From Nissolia schottii (Eukaryota > Streptophyta > Magnoliopsida > Fabales > Fabaceae), in contig QANU01007800.1 of NCBI GenBank assembly GCA_003254905.1, positions 537,312 through 601,311 of the forward strand: a stretch of 64,000 bases of DNA, in the 5' to 3' direction. Positions 58,402 through 64,000 of this stretch are shown piece after piece. The notes beneath the pieces are model-generated. The model was not told the origin of the DNA, did no database searches, and saw only the letters and a list, made by a program, of their open reading frames with translations. The position numbers and the translations under genes were made by a program. Within the stretch, counting starts at the first letter, position 1. The number at the start of each line of letters is the position of its first letter.

Positions 58402-60193
58402 TGACGCTCACCAAAACGTCGTTAGATTTTAGTGCGCGATCAAATAATAATTTATAAACCAAGTAAGAAAACGTAGTAAAGGGGGTTAACCTAGGTCGTT
58501 TCCCAAAGAAGTAATTTAGAACCAAATCAATATTTAAGTAAATCGGGGGGTTTTGTTGTTGATAACTTGAAAGCAATTAAAATGAGATTAAGACAATAAT
58601 AATAAAGGTAATATCCTGCATACGGCGCTTCGAGATTAAGGATTAGTTCTCATCGGTTCCTGATTAATTTATCCATGAAAGGAGATGTTGTTTATTAGTT
58701 GAAATCTCTAACTAATATGCAATTTACTCAAGAAATTACGATCGTCAATCTCTTAAGCATTTGTTAATATAGGTATTAAAACCAAGATCTTAGCATTAAA
58801 ACCTGTGTAATTAAGTTCCAATTGCACAACGTAATCAAATCTGATTAGTTCTCCTTTAGTTCCTTAATCATAGTTAATTAAATCATACAATCGTCAAGAT
58901 TCATTAACTTAGATTTAACCTTAACCATTAACATGTAATCGCTATGTCATTAATTAAGGTGGAACGAGTCATGAATATTCTTTAAGCACAGGACCTCAAA
59001 TTAATCTTAATCTTGAGTTACCGCATGCGAGATATTAAGAACTACTCCTCCAAGGTTAGGATTTAAACTCAAAGTAAATAAAGAGAAAGAAAGAGTAGAT
59101 AAAGAGAAAAGAAAAATAAATGACAATAGGAAAAGTAAATAATAAGGCAAGAGTAAATGAAAATAGAAAGAAATAAATGAAAGATAAAAGTAAAGGAAAA
59201 GAAAATGGAAAGAGTAAATAAACTTAAAGTAAGTAAAGAGAAACAAAGAAGTAAATAAAGAAACGGAAGGATGTAAATAGCAATGGAAGATTAAAGTGAA
59301 TGAAAAGCAAGAAAGAGTAAATAAAGAGAATGGAAGAGTAGATGGCAAGAAGAAATGAAACAATAGAACCTGGAATTAATTCGGCAGAACTTCGTTACAA
59401 GCTTTTGAAGAAAACAAAGCACCTTAACATAGCCTAAGTGCTTTTGAAATAAATGTAAAAAGTGAAGAATATGGAAGGAAAAAGGAAGGGTTTTGGCCTA
59501 GGAGAGCTTAGGGAGAGGTTGGAAGAGGATGGGGGAAGAATACCCCAAATGCTAGCCTTGGCCCCCTATTTATAGGTGTTTTTAGGGGGAAATCGCTCAG
59601 CGGTTTAGCGTCACCGCTCAGCGGTTTGGCGGTGGACGCGGTGTGCCAGTTGGCTCCAGCTGGTGAAGTTTCTGGAAGCTGGTCCGCTCAGCGGATTGGT
59701 AATCCCGCTCAGCGGACTGACTTGCACAGCAGTCAGTAAAACTGTAATATCTTCAGCTACAGACCTCCGATTGAGGTGATTCGAATTTCCACTTAAAGTT
59801 AAGAGATAGAGCTACAACTTTGTAGTTGACATCAAATCGAGATTCAATCTCTATCATGGCTCAAAATCAATGGCAAAGTCAGTGTTAAAATCCTCAGCTC
59901 ATCTTTTAACCAAATCTTTTTGAATTTGAATTTTGATCTTGCATTCATTGGTCCAAATATTCTCTTCACATCTTCAATGATCCTCTTGAACATTCATTTC
60001 CTACAATTCAAAATGGAAACTACAAAAGAGATATTAAGTATCTATGGTTAAAATAATGCGTAAACTTGCCGTTTTTCTTAATTCTTCATAAAAGAGGGTA
60101 ATGTGCAAAAACGTATTGATTAAGTATAAAACCCACACATTTTATCATGCATTATTCATTTATAGTAAAGTAAGGTGGAAAATGTACTCATCA
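58402..60193 (-). mobile_element. Solo LTR of the second non-autonomous family (1792 bp)
   Basis: It starts TGACGCTCACC and ends AATGTACTCATCA. Flanks CCCGC (58397-58401) and CCTGC (60194-60198) differ at one base, again a C to T change. It is near-identical to the LTR at 63355-64000 across the overlap. The TATA box on the minus strand is CTATAAATAG at 59566-59575. A purine-rich run (59070-59350) creates spurious Phe/Leu-rich frames. No internal region follows, so it is a solo LTR. Confidence 0.85.
59593..59715 (-). promoter_or_regulatory. Four CCGCTCAGCGG motifs upstream of the LTR TATA box
   Basis: Near-palindromic CGCTCAGCGG occurs at 59593, 59614, 59684 and 59705, i.e. two pairs each spaced 21 bp, 20-150 bp upstream of the TATA box in transcription direction. 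Related GCTGAGCGG and CCGCTCAG words occur at the same place in the split solo LTR (46050 and 53223). Confidence 0.6.
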
Positions 60194-60242
60194 CCTGCCT
60201 AAACCTACCCGACCTGGGAGGGTTGCAGGTCTGGCGGGTACC

Positions 60243-60539
60243 TGATGAAAGCCTTTTTAACCACTTTCTCTATTCTTGACACAGCTTAGGTTTTTTCACA
60301 ACTGTGCCAAGCTAGTTGAAAGTTTGTCTGCGCTTTTGCTGTTCAAATTAAATGTTTATATACATACCTACTTTACGGCTTTCAGATTCCAAAGGAATCC
60401 GTTTGCAGTATAGGGTATGGTCGATCCCACAGGGAGTTGTAAAAATACCATTCTTGAGTTCATTTAATTAAACAATGAGGTGAAAGATTTGTGATTTAAT
60501 TTATATTTAAATAGACTCAATAAATAAAAGACAGGAAAA
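60243..60539 (-). mobile_element. Truncated LTR of the TR-GAG family, ending at the assembly N
   Basis: Starts TGATGAAAGCCTTTTTAACC and follows the 46083 LTR for 297 bp with about 10 percent difference, then stops at the N. The remaining approx. 1.4 kb of this LTR is absent. Confidence 0.85.
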
Positions 60540-60540
60540 N
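60540..60540. other. Single N: probable assembly gap or misjoin
   Basis: Sequence changes from the start of one LTR family to the 3' end of the internal region of another with no biological junction. Confidence 0.75.
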
Positions 60541-61949
60541 ACACTTGAACAATTGCATGTCCTCATGCAAGAAACTCAAGAACTTGAGCAAAACTCAAAG
60601 TGAAAACAAAGATGATGGAGAATCTTTTTTGGTGCAGCGACACTATTTACATCCCCCTACAAAGCTGCGAAACTCAGGGAGGCACTTAAGCCGACTCACT
60701 AACTCTCAAACAACTGTGCAAAATTCATGACAATCCAAAAATTAAAGTGCATTTGGACAAGAGATGATATCTTTGTGCATTTAAACATAGTTTCTTGGCA
60801 TATCAATCATGAACAAAGAATAAGTCAAGGCATGTTAAAATCAATTAAGCCTCGCAGGTTAGTGTGTGTCACTTGTCACTCAAAGTGTATGGGTTCATCC
60901 AATGTTCTCTCAAACACTGCACTAGATTCGCCTCCATAGGCTTGACTTTCTTCTAAGCATCATGGATTACCAAATATATATAACATGCATCAAGAGGTCT
61001 TTTTAAAGGTTGTAATGGGGCCAAGGTCAAGGTGGGATATTCATATGGCCAGTGAGCTAAAGTATAAGACTTAGTATAATTCATGGCATATGTGCTTAAA
61101 TAACGGTGCAAGGACCTTGATTTTCATTAGCTTTTCTTGCCATTGCTTACTCATAGCTTAGGGAAGAGTTTCTTGTTGGTGCACCTATTTGGTTGTTTTT
61201 GCAGAAAAATGGCACCATTTTTTTTTTGTGAAACAATAATGCTCTCCCCCCTACTTGAATCTTACATGACCTCATGTAACCCCACACTTATTGTTTAGCA
61301 CATATGAATAGATGGACCATAATTCTCCTAAGCCCAAAAGCTAGGTGTATCATGGTTTTTCTTGGGTTAACGACTTGTGATGTGCTAATTATGAAATAAA
61401 ATGGTTCTGGGCTCAAAGGGGCTAACAAGGGTTTAAATATGCAAGGTAGGCTTATATAGATATGTAAGCTAAATACACAAGAAATGCCTCAATCATATCA
61501 CATGTCACATACAAAGGTAAAAGTATAATGCAAAGAATCAGGCAAGTTCTAGTTTTGAACACTAGTGAGTGTACACACAACAAAGAAAGGAATAGCATGT
61601 AAGGTTGCTATCCTATAAATGGCTCAAAAGCTTACCAGGTAATACCTTCAATTAATTAGAACATGCCAGGATTTATAAAATGTTCAATCATACATGATGC
61701 CACAATAAAACGCAACAATGCACATTGCACAAATCAATCATCAATTAATCTATAGTATCCCTTAATTTATGAATGTCACAAGTATTGCACAGTTAAAAAC
61801 TTTTAACTTCCCCACCCCACACTTTAAGAATTGTACTAGCTTTGATGCACAAAACAATGCAGGAAAGAAAAGATAAAACAAATAAATAAGAGGTAAGGAA
61901 AGAAAAGCTCACAAACGGTGGGTTGTCTCCCACCCAGCACTTTTGTTTA

Positions 61950-61968
61950 ACGTCCTTAAGTTGGACGT
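61950..61968 (-). other. Hairpin motif (ACGTCC-TTAAGTT-GGACGT)
   Basis: A 6-bp stem and 7-nt loop preceded on the plus strand by AGCACTTTTGTTTA, matching the context of 49750-49767 but with different stem base pairs. Confidence 0.6.
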
Positions 61969-62241
61969 CGGTAGCAGCTTCGCTGTTGGTCATGGAGGAT
62001 CATGTTTGAACTGGTCCAGAAACATCCACCAAAATTTGCTACGATAGTCTCCACCTGGATCCCATAGCATATGAGTCATGTCATGGTCCTGGAAACCGTG
62101 TTTCTTTTGGGAGCCAAGCATTGAGATCTTCCATCGATGCCATGAAGCGTTGAGCCTTCGCCTTGGCTTGGTCATCTAGCGTTTAATCACTCCAAGTGGG
62201 GGGAAATGAAGATTCCCACTAGGAGGCTTCTTAAACTGTCC

Positions 62242-63249
62242 CTATACATGGTCTAACCTGCCCCTAGTAGCAGGAAGTAAGTCTCCAAGCCCTTTACATA
62301 AAGTCTGCAACTGGCAATCAGTTTCCACTTGAGCATACTCACATGGTCCAAGGAGAGGAACATGTGCCTTAGGGGCCAGCTCGAGTGGTGGTAACTGATA
62401 GGCTAGGGGAGGGGATGATGGGAGTAATGGAGTAGACAGGGGGAATTTAGGTAAAATGACAGGCTCAACCAACACCTCTACCACACTAGGAATAACACAA
62501 GTGATATGTGCTTCTTCCTCCGGTTGTGGCTCCTCAAACACCACCTCTGTGTCAAACTCATCATTACGAGTGACGATTTGGTGTAACTCTTCTACCGAAA
62601 CTTCTGAAGACTCATCCTCATCAATGATGTCAAGGGGTGGGGTTTCGTACATAACCTCATTATCCGGGCAGATGTTCTCCTGGTACCCACCAGATGTAGT
62701 AACCATGGTTCCGCTCAATCTTTGCAAATCAGCACGCACCTCATTTATTCCCTGCATTATCTCTTCTAACAACATTGCCCGCTGTTCCTGGGAAAGGTTT
62801 TGAGTTTGTTGTTGGCAAGGGGGAGGTTGGTATGAGGGTTGGTAATATGTGGGTTCTGGTGAATAAGGATATGGTGGGTATGAGTCATATGGGTATGAGT
62901 CATATGGGTAGGGTTGAAGTTCATGTGGTGACGATAGATGTGTCTCGGTAGGATAGGGGAAAATGAGTAAGGCTCGGGGTATGGTTGGTAGGGATAGGAT
63001 GGTGAAGTCGTCACCCCATAATGGCTCAAGTAGTCTTCCCATTCTTGTTCAGATAACTCGGAAAAATTGTGGACTCGGAAAAATTGTGGGGCAATGTCTG
63101 CAATATCTCCCAAATGATGTCCTCAGGTAATCTTTTCAGTTCCTCCTTCCTCCGGTGATACCTCTGTTGAATACTATCAAAATCCGCTCCATCACCTGAA
63201 AAACAAGGAACAATAGACCTCTGCGAACTAGAAAAATTGTTAGAGTACA
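62242..63249 (-). pseudogene. Gag-like gene of the second LTR element, two frameshifts
   Basis: A start at 63249 gives MYSNNFSSSQRSIVPCFSGD and RRKEELKRLPEDIIWEIL. A 17-bp tandem duplication at about 63060-63093 (CTCGGAAAAATTGTGGA twice) shifts the frame to SELSEQEWEDYLSHYG and a Tyr/Pro-rich stretch. A second shift near 62955 leads to PYPYDSYPPYPYSPEPTYYQ, a coiled-coil-like LSQEQRAMLLEEIMQGINEV, an acidic segment (DIIDEDESSEVSVEELHQIV) and LPPLELAPKAHVPLLG. That last block resembles the PPLELKPLP.HL.Y element that precedes pol in Athila-type polyproteins. No capsid domain or zinc knuckle is recognised. It is probably a diverged or reduced gag; function unknown. Confidence 0.55.
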
Positions 63250-63332
63250 TGATAGCACAATTTAGGGACAAAATTAAACACCAAAAAGGAAAAAGAAATG
63301 GAGAGAAAAGAAAAGAGTTTGGCTAAATTGCT

Positions 63333-63350
63333 TCCCCGGCAACGGCGCCA
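63333..63350 (-). other. Primer-binding site, Asp-tRNA type (second element)
   Basis: TGGCGCCGTTGCCGGGGA on the minus strand with the same AATT spacer to the LTR as in the TR-GAG element; identical 18-mer. Confidence 0.9.
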
Positions 63351-63354
63351 AATT

Positions 63355-64000
63355 TGACGCTCATCAAAATGTCGTTAGATTTTAGTGTGCGATCAAATAA
63401 TAATTTATAAACCAAGTAAACCCCAAAAACGTAGTAAAGGGGGTTAACCTAGGTCGTTTCCCAAAGAAGCAATTTAGAACCAAATCAATATTTAAATAAA
63501 TCGGGGGCTTTTGTTGTTGATAACTTGAAAGCAATTAAAACGAGATTAAGACAATAATAATAAAGGTAATATCCTGCATACGGCGCTTCGAGATTAAGGA
63601 TTAGTTCTCATCGGTTCCTGATTAATTTATCCATGAAAGGAAATGTTGTTTATTAGTTGAAATCTCTAACTAATATGAAATTTACTCAAGAAATTACGAT
63701 CGTCAATCTCTTAAGCATTTGTGAATACAGGTATTAAAACCAAGATCTTAGCATTAAAACCTGTGTAATTAAGTTCCAATTGCACAACGTAATCAAATCT
63801 GATTAGTTCTCCTTTAGTTCCTTAATCATAGTTAATTAAATCATACAATCGTCAAGATTCATTAACTTAGATTTAACCTTAACCATTAACGTGCAATCGC
63901 TATGTCATTAATTAAGGTGGAACGAGTCATGAATATTCTTTAAGCACAAGACCTCAAATTAATCTTAATCTTGAGTTACCGCATGCGAGATATTAAGAAA
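63355..64000 (-). repeat. 5' LTR of the second element (partial; runs off the window)
   Basis: 646 bp present, nearly identical to 58402-59040 of the solo LTR. A small insertion (CCCCAAAAACG in place of a shorter run near 63420) and scattered substitutions distinguish them. Confidence 0.9.

Larger units (their letters stand above)
60541..64000 (-). mobile_element. Second non-autonomous LTR retrotransposon (5' LTR and internal region), cut by gap and window end
   Basis: The 5' LTR starts at 63355 (TGACGCTCATC on the plus strand, its 3' end in transcription sense) and runs off the window. The primer site is 63333-63350. Then come a broken gag-like frame (63249-62242), a hairpin (61950-61968), and non-coding DNA with a purine tract near 61243-61252. 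The sequence at 60541 (ACACTTGAACAATTGCATG, then TCCTCATG) looks like the position just inside the 3' polypurine tract, so the 3' LTR is probably what is missing at the N. No pol domain was found in the 2.8-kb internal region. Confidence 0.75.

Noticed and set aside
59007-59363. 118-codon Phe/Leu/Ser-rich frame resembling a membrane protein
   Set aside because: It is the complement of a purine-rich AAGAGTAAATAAAG-type stretch within a solo LTR; low complexity, no conserved start or family.
62456-62803. 115-codon Ser/Thr-rich plus-strand frame
   Set aside because: Antisense to the gag-like frame of the second LTR element.
1-64000. tRNA, rRNA, microRNA precursors, CRISPR arrays
   Set aside because: No cloverleaf with A/B boxes, rRNA core or regularly spaced direct repeats was recognised by eye; a tRNAscan or miRNA search would be decisive.

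Overview
The window is plant nuclear DNA. It has intron-rich genes with GT-AG splice sites, plastid-pathway and plant-type kinase genes, and dense nested transposons. The protein sequences and retrotransposon families (Athila-like and Ogre-like Gypsy elements with Asp- and Arg-type tRNA primer sites) suggest a legume, possibly phaseoloid. That placement is an inference and is not proven by any single motif. There is one unresolved base (N) at 60540.

Left third (1-24000), gene-containing. Four intact host genes lie in the first 38 kb. A seven-exon DUF2358 (NTF2/SnoaL-like fold) gene is on the minus strand (221-3059). A complete 14-exon zeta-carotene desaturase gene (ZDS, carotenoid biosynthesis, chloroplast) is also on the minus strand (5294-10868; 579 codons by my exon assembly). 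A seven-exon WNK (with-no-lysine) kinase gene is on the plus strand (17708-20821; 745 codons). A five-exon cytosolic ribosomal protein eS24 gene is on the plus strand (35888-37696; 137 codons). All exon phases join in frame. The four genes have no obvious pathway link. They are ordinary neighbours separated by repeats: small MITEs (3.5 kb, 5.9 kb, 22.6 kb), an Ogre-like LTR/gag remnant (12.0-13.5 kb) and a TIR element carrying a broken copy of an ERD7/senescence-associated gene (15.45-16.22 kb).

Middle (24000-40400), mixed. It holds a Gypsy-type solo LTR interrupted by a hAT-like MITE, a LINE RNase H scrap, and a 5' Copia fragment whose protease active-site codons are split by a 1.5-kb solo LTR. 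A 2.8-kb Mutator-like element (MULE) keeps only the N-terminal half of its transposase and carries a degenerate telomere-repeat tract. The RPS24 gene comes next, then a Pack-MULE that has captured part of a BAHD acyltransferase gene.

Right third (40400-64000), a transposon nest. A decayed CACTA (En/Spm) element with TNP2-like and Transposase_24-like genes reaches to a recognisable terminus at 55768. A solo LTR with TSD TCATC is inserted in its TNP2 gene. A second solo LTR with TSD GTCAA is inserted in its Transposase_24 gene. Inside that second LTR sits a complete, young, non-autonomous LTR element (46083-53046, TSD GCGGC, PBS, PPT, intact Athila-like gag of 481 codons, no pol), i.e. a TR-GAG element. 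Further right are a 559-bp foldback element, another solo LTR, a truncated LTR of the TR-GAG family ending at the N, and a second non-autonomous LTR element cut by the window end. The two non-autonomous families share primer site, an internal duplicate of the polypurine tract and a hairpin with compensatory stem changes, although their LTRs differ.

No tRNA, rRNA, CRISPR or prokaryotic feature was seen. Functions are assigned by recognising protein motifs by eye. No database search was possible.
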